Below are positions 28,107-36,734 of a DNA stretch of 64,000 bases, in pieces. Every line of letters begins with the position of its first letter. Position 1 is the stretch's first letter. The translations under genes and the position numbers were made by a program. The stretch spans positions 62,001 to 126,000 of the forward strand of contig NZ_CP100128.1 of the NCBI RefSeq assembly GCF_024207115.1, read 5' to 3'. Below the pieces are notes generated by a model. That model was not told the DNA's origin. It ran no database searches and was given only the letters and a program-made list of their open reading frames with translations. Origin of the DNA: Chromobacterium sp. IIBBL 290-4 (GTDB lineage: Bacteria; Pseudomonadota; Gammaproteobacteria; Burkholderiales; Chromobacteriaceae).

Positions 28107-28670
28107 GTGGAAACGCTAAACGGCGTGGATCTCGCCGCCATCCAGCAATACCAAACCTCGGTCAAAAACGACGCCGCCCAGGGCCGCGCCACTTTCATCG
28201 CCCGCTCCTCGTGGCTGGGCGGCACCCGCTCCGCCATCCAGGTAGGCGAAATGCGGCTGGCGGGCGCCAACGCCGCCTCCGCCAGCCGCAGCTTCGAACT
28301 GCGCTGCGATGAACCGCCGCAACTGGGCGGAGAGGACAGCGCCCCCAATCCGGTGGAATTGCTGGCGGCGGGACTGTGCGGCTGCCTGACCGCCGGCATC
28401 GCCACCAATGCCGCCCTCTTCCATACCGCGCTGGAGAAACTGGACGTGGAGGTGCGCTGCGACTGGGACATGCGCGGCGTGCTGGGCCTGGACAAGAGCA
28501 TCCCTAACCACGCTCTGGGCATCCATTACCAAGTCACGCTGAAGGGCAAACCAGGCGTCAGCGAAGCGCAGCTTGAGCAATGCAAGGCCGCGCTGGACCG
28601 CAAGTCGGCCATCCTGCACACCTTGCTGAACGAAATTCCGGCGACGACCTCCATCCGGATCGAGCCCTGA
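28107..28670 (+). CDS. OsmC-family protein
   Basis: The 187-residue protein has the OsmC/Ohr fold features: RCDEPPQLGGEDSAPNPVELLAAGLCGCLTAGI with the peroxidatic Cys region, and a C-terminal domain ending in the ISI-like strand TSIRIEP. OsmC proteins reduce organic peroxides with thiol donors. It begins with GTG; an ATG two bases earlier is out of frame and stops at once. RBS CAGGA lies 6 bases upstream. The FIST gene follows after 2 bases. Confidence 0.87.
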   Translation: METLNGVDLAAIQQYQTSVKNDAAQGRATFIARSSWLGGTRSAIQVGEMRLAGANAASASRSFELRCDEPPQLGGEDSAPNPVELLAAGLCGCLTAGIATNAALFHTALEKLDVEVRCDWDMRGVLGLDKSIPNHALGIHYQVTLKGKPGVSEAQLEQCKAALDRKSAILHTLLNEIPATTSIRIEP

Positions 28671-28672
28671 GC

Positions 28673-29875
28673 ATGCGCGCCGCAACCGCTTATTCCGATC
28701 TGGCCGATAGCCAGGCCGCCGCACAGGCAGCGGCTGAGCAAGCGCTTGCCGCATTGAACAGCCCGCCGTCGCTGGCGCTGGGCTTCGCCACCGTCCGCCA
28801 TGACCTGGCCAAACTGCGCGACGGCCTGCGGCGCGTCCTGGGCGTTCAAACCCGCCTGCTGATAGGCGGCGCCGTCGGCGCGCTGGACAACCGCCATTGC
28901 GGCTATGACGGCCATCAATTCGCCCTGGCCTTGATCGCCGAAGGCGCCGAGCCTATTTCGGTTCTGGCCGAACCCGGCATGGACCGGGACGAACAGGAAA
29001 CCGGCCTGCGGCTGGGCCGCCGTCTGCAAACCGAAAAACGCGCGCCTTCGCTGCTGCTATACGACGCCAAAAGCCAGCGCGACGGCCGCGGGCGGCTCAA
29101 TATGGCCACCCCGCTGCTGGCGGGCCTGCGGCAAGCCATGGGCGAGTTGCCGCCCTTGGTCGGCGCGGGCCTGATAGGCGATATGGCCGGCGGCATGATG
29201 CCGCAATTGCTGGATGACGATCTGCTGAGCCAGCAAGCCATCGCCGTCGATTTCGGCGCCGGCGCGCGGCTGGACGCCGTCATCATGCATGGCTGCCAGC
29301 CGGCGACCGGCTATTACCGCATCACCCGCGCCGACGGCAACCTGGTCTACGAACTGGATCATCGCCCGATTCTGGACGTGCTGGCCGAATGGCTGGGGCC
29401 GGACGTCCCGCCCGAGCAGTACGCCTTTTTCGTCACGCTGGGCATGAATCGCGGCGACAAATGGGGGCCATTCCGGGAAGAGGACTATGTCAACCGTTTA
29501 TGCCTGAAGGTGGATCGCAAGCGGCAGGCGCTGATGATGTTCGAACCGGACTTGATCGAAGGCGAGGAAGTGCAGCTGATGGTGCGCAGCCTGGATCTGG
29601 ACTACATCGCGCCGCGGATTGAGGCCTTGTTCTCCGCCCAGGCGGGCCGCCGCCCGGTGCTGGCGCTCTATATCAATTGCGCCGGCCGCGCCGCCGCGTA
29701 CGCCGGCCTGGAGCAGGAGGATGCCCATGCCGTCCAGCAGGCCGTGGCGGGCCGCGCGCCTTTATTAGGCTTTTACTCCGGCGTGGAAATCGGCCCGATT
29801 CAAGGCCGCCCCACGCCTCTGGATTGGACAGGCGTATTCTGCCTGCTCAGCGTGCCCCATGACGACACCGGTTGA
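28673..29875 (+). CDS. FIST-domain sensory protein
   Basis: The 400-residue protein has a FIST_N half (LALGFATVRHDLAKLRDGLRRVLG, LIGGAVGALDNRHCGYDGHQFALALI) and a FIST_C half (NRGDKWGPFREEDYVNRLCLKVDRKRQALMMFE; PVLALYINCAGRAA; LLGFYSGVEIGPIQG). FIST domains are predicted to bind small ligands such as amino acids and to feed signalling proteins. Its 3' end overlaps the diguanylate cyclase by 17 bases, which strongly suggests that the two act together. Confidence 0.88.
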   Translation: MRAATAYSDLADSQAAAQAAAEQALAALNSPPSLALGFATVRHDLAKLRDGLRRVLGVQTRLLIGGAVGALDNRHCGYDGHQFALALIAEGAEPISVLAEPGMDRDEQETGLRLGRRLQTEKRAPSLLLYDAKSQRDGRGRLNMATPLLAGLRQAMGELPPLVGAGLIGDMAGGMMPQLLDDDLLSQQAIAVDFGAGARLDAVIMHGCQPATGYYRITRADGNLVYELDHRPILDVLAEWLGPDVPPEQYAFFVTLGMNRGDKWGPFREEDYVNRLCLKVDRKRQALMMFEPDLIEGEEVQLMVRSLDLDYIAPRIEALFSAQAGRRPVLALYINCAGRAAAYAGLEQEDAHAVQQAVAGRAPLLGFYSGVEIGPIQGRPTPLDWTGVFCLLSVPHDDTG

Positions 29876-31034
29876 AATATTGGACAATCTGCGCCGGCAG
29901 ATCGATTACTTCCGGCAACGGCTGCATGAGCTGAGCGCGCGCCTGCTGCGGGCCGACCGCCAGCTCTCCACTCTGCGGCATGAGCTGGAGCGCAAGCGAC
30001 GCGGCTTCCGCCTGCTTGCGGAGCTGAGCGCCGCCCTGCACAGCGACGATGCCGATCAAGCCTTCCGCCTGGTGGCCCGGCGTCTGAGCGCCGTCCTGGC
30101 CATGCAGCGCACCGTGCTGCTACAAGCCGCCGAGGATGGCGCGTACCGGCCCACCTTGCTGGACGGCTATGCCGATGAGGAGGCCGCCGCGCTGTCCGCT
30201 CTCACGCTGCCCCTCGCCCCCGCCATGCTTCATCCTGGCCAGCCGGCCCTGCAGCGCGAACTGCCTGGCGAACCTGCTCTCGCCGCGATAGGCGAAGCGC
30301 TGCGGCTGCCTTACTTCGTCAGCGCCGCCATTCACGCGGAAGGCGGCCACGCCGCCATCCTCGTCACCGGCCGCACCCGCATCCTGCCGCCCTTCCTGCC
30401 GCCGCTGGAAGACAACGACGCCGAAACCGTGCAGGCCATCGCCGGCCTGCTCGGCGCTTTGCATATCCGGCAACGATTGCAAGAGACCTCGCACCAGGCC
30501 AACCACGACCCGCTGACCGGCCTGCCCAATTTGCGCTTGGCCAAGGACAGGCTGCGGCAGGTCTTGCTGCAGGCTCAGCGCAGCGGCAGCCTGACCGCGC
30601 TGCTGTTCATCGACCTGGATGGCTTCAAGCAGGTCAACGACACGCTGGGCCACGACGCCGGCGACGCCCTGCTCTGCATCCTGGCCGACAGGCTGAACAA
30701 TACGGTGAGGATGGGCGACACCGTGGCCCGCCTGGGCGGCGACGAATTCATCGCCCTGCTGCCGGCCATTCAGGACTGCGGCCAGGCCGAGCAGATCGCC
30801 GAGCGCATGCTGCGCAGCGTATCGGAGCCGGTGCAGCTGTGGGGACGGACCATCAGCCTGGGCGCCAGCATAGGCATCGCCTTCAATCCCGGCCAAGGCG
30901 ACAGCGCCGAAACGCTGATCGCCGCCGCCGACGCCGCCATGTACCAAGTCAAACGCCAGCGCAAGCGCGGCTACCGCCTTGCCGGCGCCGGCTCAAACCA
31001 CGCACTTCTTTGCAAGGAACATCACCTATCATGA
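29859..31034 (+). CDS. GGDEF diguanylate cyclase with GAF-like sensor
   Basis: The 391-residue protein has an N-terminal coiled coil (residues 1-50), a GAF-like region (about 50-200) and a GGDEF domain (from about 212, HDPLTGLPNLRLAKDRL). The exact GGDEF motif is at 293-297 (RLGGDEF). It makes cyclic di-GMP from two GTP. It has no membrane segment, so it is cytosolic and probably takes its signal from the FIST protein encoded in the overlapping gene. Its stop overlaps the start of the next gene (ATGA). Confidence 0.92.
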   Translation: MTTPVEILDNLRRQIDYFRQRLHELSARLLRADRQLSTLRHELERKRRGFRLLAELSAALHSDDADQAFRLVARRLSAVLAMQRTVLLQAAEDGAYRPTLLDGYADEEAAALSALTLPLAPAMLHPGQPALQRELPGEPALAAIGEALRLPYFVSAAIHAEGGHAAILVTGRTRILPPFLPPLEDNDAETVQAIAGLLGALHIRQRLQETSHQANHDPLTGLPNLRLAKDRLRQVLLQAQRSGSLTALLFIDLDGFKQVNDTLGHDAGDALLCILADRLNNTVRMGDTVARLGGDEFIALLPAIQDCGQAEQIAERMLRSVSEPVQLWGRTISLGASIGIAFNPGQGDSAETLIAAADAAMYQVKRQRKRGYRLAGAGSNHALLCKEHHLS

Positions 31035-32683
31035 GCAGCAGCCATACGCTAGCGGAAGCATTGCGCGAATATCTGCGCCTCGCGCTCTCCAGCGCCAATC
31101 AACCCATTCTGATCACCGCCCAGGACAGCCGCGAATACGACGCGTCCAGGCAGATCTTCAACCGCAAGTTCGACTTCCGTCCCGCCGTCATCGCCAAGGC
31201 CGGCAACGCCGAACAAGTCAGCGCCATCGTGCGCTTCGCCCGCGCCGCGCCGATGGCGGCCAGGCTGCGCGTGCGCAGCGGCGGCCATGACCACGCCGGC
31301 GAATGTTCCGGCACCGATGTGATCCTGATCGACTGCTCGCCGATGAAAGAAGTGGAAAAACTGCGCGAGCTGCCGGCAGGCGAGGCGGAAATCCGCATCG
31401 GCGCCGGCGTGCGCTTTCGGGAACTCAAACCCAAGCTGGATGACTGGAAGCTGGGCATCCCGCATGGCACTTGCCGCACCGTCGGCGTCACCGGCTACAC
31501 CCTGGGCGGCGGCTGGGGACCCTGGACCCGCCGCTACGGCATGGGCTGCGAACGGTTGATCGGCGCCACCCTCGTGCTGGGCGACGGCGAAATCGTCCAG
31601 CTGCGCGACACCGACGCGCCGGACAGCCGCAACGGCCTATTGCTGTGGGCGCTGCGCGGCGGCGGCGGCATGAGCTACGGCATCGTCACCGAGCTGCGCT
31701 ATCGCGCCTTTGCCGTGCCAGGAGAGGCTTACAGCTTCCATACCGCGCTGCGGCGCGACAGCACGCTGGAAACGCTGCGGCTGTGGGAAGAGATGATAGC
31801 CGATGACCGGCATCCGGAAATGATAGGCAGCAGCCTGCGCGTTTCCGCCCGCCATCTGCGGGAGGGCGAGGCGGCGGACGTCCACGCCACCCTGCCCTGC
31901 GTCTTTCTCGGCTTCATCGAAGGCAGCCGCGAGCAAGCCATCGATCTGGTGCGCCACTACTTTGGCGACGACGCCGCCGACCACATCGTGTTCGACGAAG
32001 ATCAGGACAGCGACGGCGAAGGCTGGCAGTTCGACCACTGGGACGGCCGCCTGCCGCCGCAAGCGCTGCGTTTGCAAGGCCTGGAGCAGGTTGCGAGCGA
32101 CAACGGCATCGAACTGGAAAAAGAAGGGCCGGCGCCGCACAAGATCACCTCGCGCCTGGTCGCCGCCCGCGGCTGGAACGACGAGGGCCGCGCCGCGCTG
32201 GTGCGCTCATTGCAATCGCCCTTCGCCGCGCCCCGCCGGCAGGACAGCCAGGACGACGATAATTGCGACGTCCACACCTATATCACCCTCTTGGCCATCG
32301 CCGGCCCCTTCTATGCCGATTACCGCCGGCCAGACCCGATAGGCTCGGCCTTCCCCTACGGCGACCGCCCCTACATCATCCAGTACCAGGCCTGGTGGGA
32401 TCAGTATCTGGACAGCGACGGCCGCGTCGAGCCGCAATTCGCCGACCGGCTCCAGCGCTATGCCTTGCGCAACCGCTACCACAGCAATCTGGCCGAAGAC
32501 TGGATCGACGCCTGCCGCGGCTATCCCTTGCCCGGCACGGACGGCGCCTTCATCAGCTTCAAGGATGAGGCGGTGCCCACCGCTGAATACTTCGGCAAGC
32601 ACTATCATCAGCTGAGGCAGATCAAGCGCGAGCACAGCCGCGACAAAGACCTGTTGTTCCAAACCGCCAAAACCATCATCTGA
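31031..32683 (+). CDS. FAD-linked oxidase of the BBE (berberine bridge enzyme) type
   Basis: The 550-residue protein has an FAD_binding_4 domain (VRSGGHDHAGECSG; GVTGYTLGGGWGPWTRRYGMGCERLIGATLVLGDGE) and a C-terminal BBE segment (YFGKHYHQLRQIKREHSRDKDLLF). His86 and Cys148 stand where bicovalent BBE-type oxidases attach FAD, so bicovalent flavin is likely. Such enzymes oxidise sugars, alcohols or alkaloid-like substrates with O2. No secretion signal is seen. It is tied to the diguanylate cyclase by ATGA overlap, an unusual partner. Confidence 0.9.
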   Translation: MSSSHTLAEALREYLRLALSSANQPILITAQDSREYDASRQIFNRKFDFRPAVIAKAGNAEQVSAIVRFARAAPMAARLRVRSGGHDHAGECSGTDVILIDCSPMKEVEKLRELPAGEAEIRIGAGVRFRELKPKLDDWKLGIPHGTCRTVGVTGYTLGGGWGPWTRRYGMGCERLIGATLVLGDGEIVQLRDTDAPDSRNGLLLWALRGGGGMSYGIVTELRYRAFAVPGEAYSFHTALRRDSTLETLRLWEEMIADDRHPEMIGSSLRVSARHLREGEAADVHATLPCVFLGFIEGSREQAIDLVRHYFGDDAADHIVFDEDQDSDGEGWQFDHWDGRLPPQALRLQGLEQVASDNGIELEKEGPAPHKITSRLVAARGWNDEGRAALVRSLQSPFAAPRRQDSQDDDNCDVHTYITLLAIAGPFYADYRRPDPIGSAFPYGDRPYIIQYQAWWDQYLDSDGRVEPQFADRLQRYALRNRYHSNLAEDWIDACRGYPLPGTDGAFISFKDEAVPTAEYFGKHYHQLRQIKREHSRDKDLLFQTAKTII

Positions 32684-32690
32684 CCCTCCC

Positions 32691-32718
32691 GCGCCGCGCC
32701 TCCCTCAGCGCGCGGCGC
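32691..32718. other. Strong hairpin after two convergent genes
   Basis: GCGCCGCGC and GCGCGGCGC form a perfect 9-bp stem with a 10-base loop. It lies between the stop of the FAD oxidase (plus) and the stop of the small gene on the minus strand. Neither side has a long T-run, so termination is uncertain. Confidence 0.6.
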
Positions 32719-32886
32719 TCACTCCCCCTCTTGCTGCCTGCCGCCGCCATCCTTTGGCGAAGGCGCCGCTTGCCACTGCATCACCTCTTCGATTTGCGCC
32801 CACGCCTGCTGCGGCGTCACGCCCCATACCGCCGGCAAGCTCTCCAGATAACGGTGGAAATATTCAAGACTGGAATTGGTTTTCAT
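32719..32886 (-). CDS. Small protein divergent from sgrR, SgrT-like (55 aa)
   Basis: The 55-codon frame starts with ATG after AGGAG (spacing about 8) and is divergent from the SgrR-type regulator with an 87-base AT-rich gap. E. coli SgrT is likewise a small protein encoded divergently from sgrR; it blocks the glucose PTS transporter. The sequence shares a pattern with the E. coli SgrT I recall: an aromatic/HxY motif near the start (YFHRY), then W, PQ, and EEVMQW. After that comes a Gly/Gln-rich tail. Homology is an inference from short motifs. If correct it inhibits a PTS permease under sugar-phosphate stress. Confidence 0.65.
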   Translation of the reverse strand: MKTNSSLEYFHRYLESLPAVWGVTPQQAWAQIEEVMQWQAAPSPKDGGGRQQEGE

Positions 32887-32973
32887 GCTGGACTCCTACT
32901 GATGGAGCCGCTATTGTCTTGGCAATATTCAGGAAGAAAAATTGATCAATTCATTATTAATACTTCCCCTTTT

Positions 32974-34656
32974 ATGAGCGCCAACCGCCTGCTGCAACAC
33001 TATCGCCGCCTCTATCAATCGCAATCCGGCCAGGACGGAGTGATTTCATTGCTGCAATTGGCGGAGCAACTCCATTGCACGCCGCGCCATATGCGCAATC
33101 TGCTGGGCCGCATGCAGGCGCAAGGCTGGCTGGATTGGCAATCGCAGCCGGGCCGCGGCAAACGCTCCCGCCTGCGCTTGCTCAAAACGGCCGATGAACT
33201 GGAAAGAAATCAGGCGGCGCAATGGCTGGAGCAAGGCCGCGTGGAACAAGCGGTGGCGATGCTGGGCGACGACCCGTCGCAACTGGCCCAAGTGCTGCTG
33301 CCGCGCATGGGCCGCCAATGGCGGCAGGACAAGCAGGTGCTGAACGTGCCCTACTACCGCCCCTTGCCCGACCTGCTGCCGGGCGCGCCGCTGCGGCGCT
33401 CGGAAAAGCACCTGATCGGCCAGATCTTCAATGGCCTCACCCGCCTAAATGAGGAAAAAGGGGAAATCGAAGCCGATCTGGCGCATCACTGGGAACAACG
33501 ATCCGATCTGGAATGGCACTTCCACCTGCGCCCCGCCGTCCGCTGGCATGATGGCCGGCTGCTCGGCGTCGCCGACATCGCCGCTACCTTTGAACGGCTG
33601 CGCGCGCAGCCGCTGTTCGCTCATCTGGGCGGGATTCGCCAGCTCGCGCCGCATAGCCTGGCCCTCCATCTCAGCGAAGCCGATCCTTGGCTGCCCTGGC
33701 TGCTGGCCGATCCCGCCGCGAGCATACTGCCCGCCGATCAGGCTCAACGAGAAGGCTTTGCCGCCCGCCCCATCGGCACCGGCCCTTACCGCGTGGCCGC
33801 CAACGACGCGCGCCGGCTGTCGCTGGAAGCCTTCGACGACTATTTCGGCTACCGGGCGCTGCTGGACCAGGTGGACATCTGGATCATGCCGGACTGGCAA
33901 GCCGACGGCGCGGCACCGCGCAACCCTTGCGGCCTGACGGTGAAGATCAACCCCGAGCCTGTCGACGAGATCACCGAAATGGCGGCCGAAACCGGCGTCT
34001 ACTTCCTGTTATGCGACGCCCGCTCAGCCCCCCTGGCCCAAGACACCACCCGAAGCTGGCTGGCGGAAATCCTGTCGCCGCTCCAGCTCATGCTGCGCGC
34101 CTCGGCCGAAAGCCGGCAATACTGGATAGCCGCCAGCGGCATTCTGCCGCGCTGGCATCATGTCATCCCCCGCGCCTCGCCATCCCGGGCGCCGCTGACG
34201 CGGCTGACCCTGGCCTACTACGACCAGCACCCCGAGTTCCAGACCATCGCCGACGCCATCGCGCTTTGCCTCAACGAACATGGCATCCAGCTGCAGCGCA
34301 AGGTGCTCAGCTATCTCGAATGGGAGAGCGGCGCGATCGAAGCCGACCTATGGCTGGGCACCATCAACTTCCACCACGCCATCGACTACGCCGTCCCCGC
34401 CTGGCTGTTCGGCACGCCGGTGCTGCGCCGCTGCCTGGAATCCGCCCTGCCCCTGGCCCAATGGCAATCCGACTGGCGGCATGGCCGGGAAAACGCCGCC
34501 AGCCTGTCCGCCGCCACCGTCAGGCAGCACTGGCTGCTGCCGCTGTTCCACAACTGGCAACGTCTGCAAGGGCCAGGACGCATCGCCGATTTCCGCCTCA
34601 ACAGCATGGGCTGGTTCGATTTCAAATCCGCCTGGCTGCGGCCGGACGACAACTGA
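32974..34656 (+). CDS. sgrR: SgrR-type transcriptional regulator
   Basis: The 560-residue protein has an N-terminal winged helix (LLQHYRRLYQSQSGQDG, LAEQLHCTPRHMRNLLGRMQ, GRGKRSRLRLL) joined to an SBP_bac_5-like solute-binding domain (YYRPLPDLLPGAPLRRSEKHLIGQIFNGLTRLNEE). This is the SgrR architecture, and identity with E. coli SgrR (551 aa) is evident along the length, including the end LNSMGWFDFKSAW. SgrR activates sgrS when sugar phosphates accumulate. The start at 32974 matches the E. coli N-terminus. A small divergent gene lies upstream. Confidence 0.9.
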   Translation: MSANRLLQHYRRLYQSQSGQDGVISLLQLAEQLHCTPRHMRNLLGRMQAQGWLDWQSQPGRGKRSRLRLLKTADELERNQAAQWLEQGRVEQAVAMLGDDPSQLAQVLLPRMGRQWRQDKQVLNVPYYRPLPDLLPGAPLRRSEKHLIGQIFNGLTRLNEEKGEIEADLAHHWEQRSDLEWHFHLRPAVRWHDGRLLGVADIAATFERLRAQPLFAHLGGIRQLAPHSLALHLSEADPWLPWLLADPAASILPADQAQREGFAARPIGTGPYRVAANDARRLSLEAFDDYFGYRALLDQVDIWIMPDWQADGAAPRNPCGLTVKINPEPVDEITEMAAETGVYFLLCDARSAPLAQDTTRSWLAEILSPLQLMLRASAESRQYWIAASGILPRWHHVIPRASPSRAPLTRLTLAYYDQHPEFQTIADAIALCLNEHGIQLQRKVLSYLEWESGAIEADLWLGTINFHHAIDYAVPAWLFGTPVLRRCLESALPLAQWQSDWRHGRENAASLSAATVRQHWLLPLFHNWQRLQGPGRIADFRLNSMGWFDFKSAWLRPDDN

Positions 34657-34665
34657 ACGCGCAAT

Positions 34666-34692
34666 CCCGTCTTGCCTCCGGGACAGGACGGG
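34666..34692 (+). other. Hairpin after sgrR
   Basis: CCCGTCTTG and CAGGACGGG form a 9-bp stem with one G-U pair and a 9-base loop, 10 bases past the sgrR stop. There is no T-run. Confidence 0.5.
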
Positions 34693-34724
34693 CCGACAAT
34701 TTGGCAAACCCTGGATTGGCCGCC

Positions 34725-35459
34725 ATGCACACCACCATTCTCTCCCGCCGCGCCGCCATGGACTCAGCCTGGATCTGCCTGCCCGCAGGCTGGCTAGGTC
34801 AAGCCATCTGGCAAGGCCGGCTGTCGGATCTGCCAAGCCTGGCGCTGGCCGCCGCTCAGCCGCTATTGCTGTTTCTGCACGGCTCCTCCGGCCTGAATGA
34901 ACAAACCCGGCAATATCAGGACTGGCTGGCGGAAAGCCTCGGCCTGGCGTCGATCGCGCCGGACAGTTTCGCCCAAGCCGAGCGGCCGGTTTACCGCAGC
35001 CCCGCCGCGGTTGGCGAATACGAGGCCGTGCACGATCTGCGCCAGCAAGAAATCGCCGCGGCGCTGGCCTGTTTGAAAACGCTGGCCTGGGTGGATGACG
35101 AAAAAATCATCCTCGCCGGCAGCAGCGAAGGCGGCGTGGCGGCCGCGCGCTGGCCGGGGCGGGAGTTCGCCGCCCGCATCGTTTACAGCTGGCCTTGCGA
35201 AGACAATTACTTTGTCGAAACGGCGAACAACGGTTTCGGCGCCGATTGCCGCTTGTTGAACATCCTGTCCGACCACGACCCCTTCTTCGCGGCGGACAGC
35301 GCATTCAACCAGGGACGAAACGTGGATGGCGACAGCCGCAAAGCGCTGGCGGGCATGCGGCATGCCCGGCTGGCGCGACTGCCCGACGCGCCGCACACCC
35401 TCTACAATCTGCCGGCGGCGCGGCGCTTGGCCGCCGACTTCCTCCAGCCGCTGCTCTGA
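34725..35459 (+). CDS. Alpha/beta hydrolase (dienelactone-hydrolase-like)
   Basis: The 244-residue protein has LLFLHGSSGLNEQ as the oxyanion strand-loop and the nucleophile elbow GSSEGG with Ser134. A His in the final DAPHTLYNLPAARRL probably completes the triad, with an Asp before it (SDHDPFF). The closest broad group is dienelactone-hydrolase-like. No signal peptide is evident; the substrate is unknown. The following methyltransferase is in the same reading frame just after the TGA. Confidence 0.8.
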   Translation: MHTTILSRRAAMDSAWICLPAGWLGQAIWQGRLSDLPSLALAAAQPLLLFLHGSSGLNEQTRQYQDWLAESLGLASIAPDSFAQAERPVYRSPAAVGEYEAVHDLRQQEIAAALACLKTLAWVDDEKIILAGSSEGGVAAARWPGREFAARIVYSWPCEDNYFVETANNGFGADCRLLNILSDHDPFFAADSAFNQGRNVDGDSRKALAGMRHARLARLPDAPHTLYNLPAARRLAADFLQPLL

Positions 35460-35513
35460 ACCCAAGCCAAGCCCAAGCCATCGGAATGGAAGGCGCTGCA
35501 AGAGCGCCTGGGC

Positions 35514-36305
35514 TTGCCCCAGGACGAACTTCAACGGTGGCGATGGGAGGCTGCGGATGCGCGGCTGCAAGCTCGCTATCTGGACGTGTACAAGCAAGCC
35601 ATGCTGGCCATGCCCAGACAAGGCCCGGGCAGCCCCGCGTTCACCCAGGCCAGGATAGATCAGGTTTTGCGCCGCCTGCGCCCGCAGCGGGTGTTGGAGG
35701 TCGCCTGCGGCAACGGCGAAACCGCCTTGCTGCTGGCCAAGCGCACCGATGCGCAAATCATCGCCACCGATCTGCATGCGCCCTTTATCGACAAACTCCG
35801 CCGCGCCGCGAAGCGCCAAGGTTTAAACCACCTGGAAACCCGTTGCATAGGCATGGACGCGCTGGACTATCCGCCCGCCAGTTTCGACCTGATCTGGGCG
35901 GAGGGCTGCGCCCACCTGATAGGCGTGGAACGCGCCCTGGGCCTCTGGCGGCCCTTGTTGAGCGCAGATGGCTTGCTTTTCCTCAGCGAGCCGGTCTGGC
36001 TGACTGGCGCCCCTTCCGCCGCCGCGCGCACGTTCTGGCACGGCAACCACCCCGGCATGCTCGGCCGGGATGAACGTGAATCCGGCTTCATGCAGGCAGG
36101 CTGGCGGATGCTGGAACGATCGCTATTGCCTGCAGCGGCTTGGCGCCGCTACTACGCGCAATTGGAGCGCGTGGCCGCCGAACTGGCCGCGCGATACGGC
36201 GCCCATCATCCCGCGCTGGCGGATATTGCCGGCGAAGCCGCGCTGTATCGAGCGCATGGCCAGGAGTATGGACTGGCATGCTGGCTGCTTGCCGCTGCTC
36301 GATGA
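35514..36305 (+). CDS. SAM-dependent methyltransferase, class I
   Basis: The 263-residue protein has the Rossmann motif I VLEVACGNGETALLLAK, then DLHAP (motif II region) and DALDYPPASFDLIWAEGCAHLIG (post I/II). The first in-frame start is TTG at 35514. In-frame sequence from the hydrolase stop (35457-35459) to 35513 also looks coding (EWKALQERLG), so the true start may be CTG or another non-ATG codon, or the two genes may have been one. RBS is unclear. Substrate unknown. Confidence 0.75.
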   Translation: MPQDELQRWRWEAADARLQARYLDVYKQAMLAMPRQGPGSPAFTQARIDQVLRRLRPQRVLEVACGNGETALLLAKRTDAQIIATDLHAPFIDKLRRAAKRQGLNHLETRCIGMDALDYPPASFDLIWAEGCAHLIGVERALGLWRPLLSADGLLFLSEPVWLTGAPSAAARTFWHGNHPGMLGRDERESGFMQAGWRMLERSLLPAAAWRRYYAQLERVAAELAARYGAHHPALADIAGEAALYRAHGQEYGLACWLLAAAR

Positions 36306-36461
36306 GCGTTCCTCAAACAACCCCCTCCAGCGCTCCCGGCAGGACATGCCCCAGCCGCGTCCCCATTCATGCCATTTGAATTGCTATTTGCCTAAATCCG
36401 GCATCCCGCTCAAAATATGCCTGTCGACATATTCCCTAAAGCCGCGCCCACGGAGAACATC

Positions 36462-36671
36462 ATGCCCCCCGTTGAACATGCGTCCAAATCCAAGGCGCCA
36501 TGGCATCTCGCGCTCGCCTCCGCGCCCGAGCTCTTGTTCTGGATCGCGCTGCTGGGCCTGGGCGGCGCGGCCGCCGGCTGGGTTTTCATCGGCGCGGGCT
36601 CGCTGCTCCTGCTCGCCCTGCCTCTTGTTGTCTTTTGGTACAGCCATAACAGCAGGTCGGCCAAGCGTTAG
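36462..36671 (+). CDS. Small membrane protein (69 aa)
   Basis: The ATG at 36462 has GGAG 7 bases upstream; an earlier ATG at 36417 lacks an RBS. The protein has a hydrophilic N-terminus and two hydrophobic helices (ELLFWIALLGLGGAAAGWVFI and SLLLLALPLVVFWYS) with a basic end. Family and function are unknown to me. The transaldolase-like gene follows after 63 bases. Confidence 0.65.
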   Translation: MPPVEHASKSKAPWHLALASAPELLFWIALLGLGGAAAGWVFIGAGSLLLLALPLVVFWYSHNSRSAKR

Positions 36672-36734
36672 CCGCGGTACAATGCCGACAGCCTCGGCAC
36701 TCCCGCCGCAACCCGCCGTTTTGGAATCCTCATC

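Noticed and set aside
32754..32945. Plus-strand 63-codon ORF opposite the SgrT-like gene
   Set aside because: It is the shadow of the minus-strand 55-codon frame, which has a better RBS and context.
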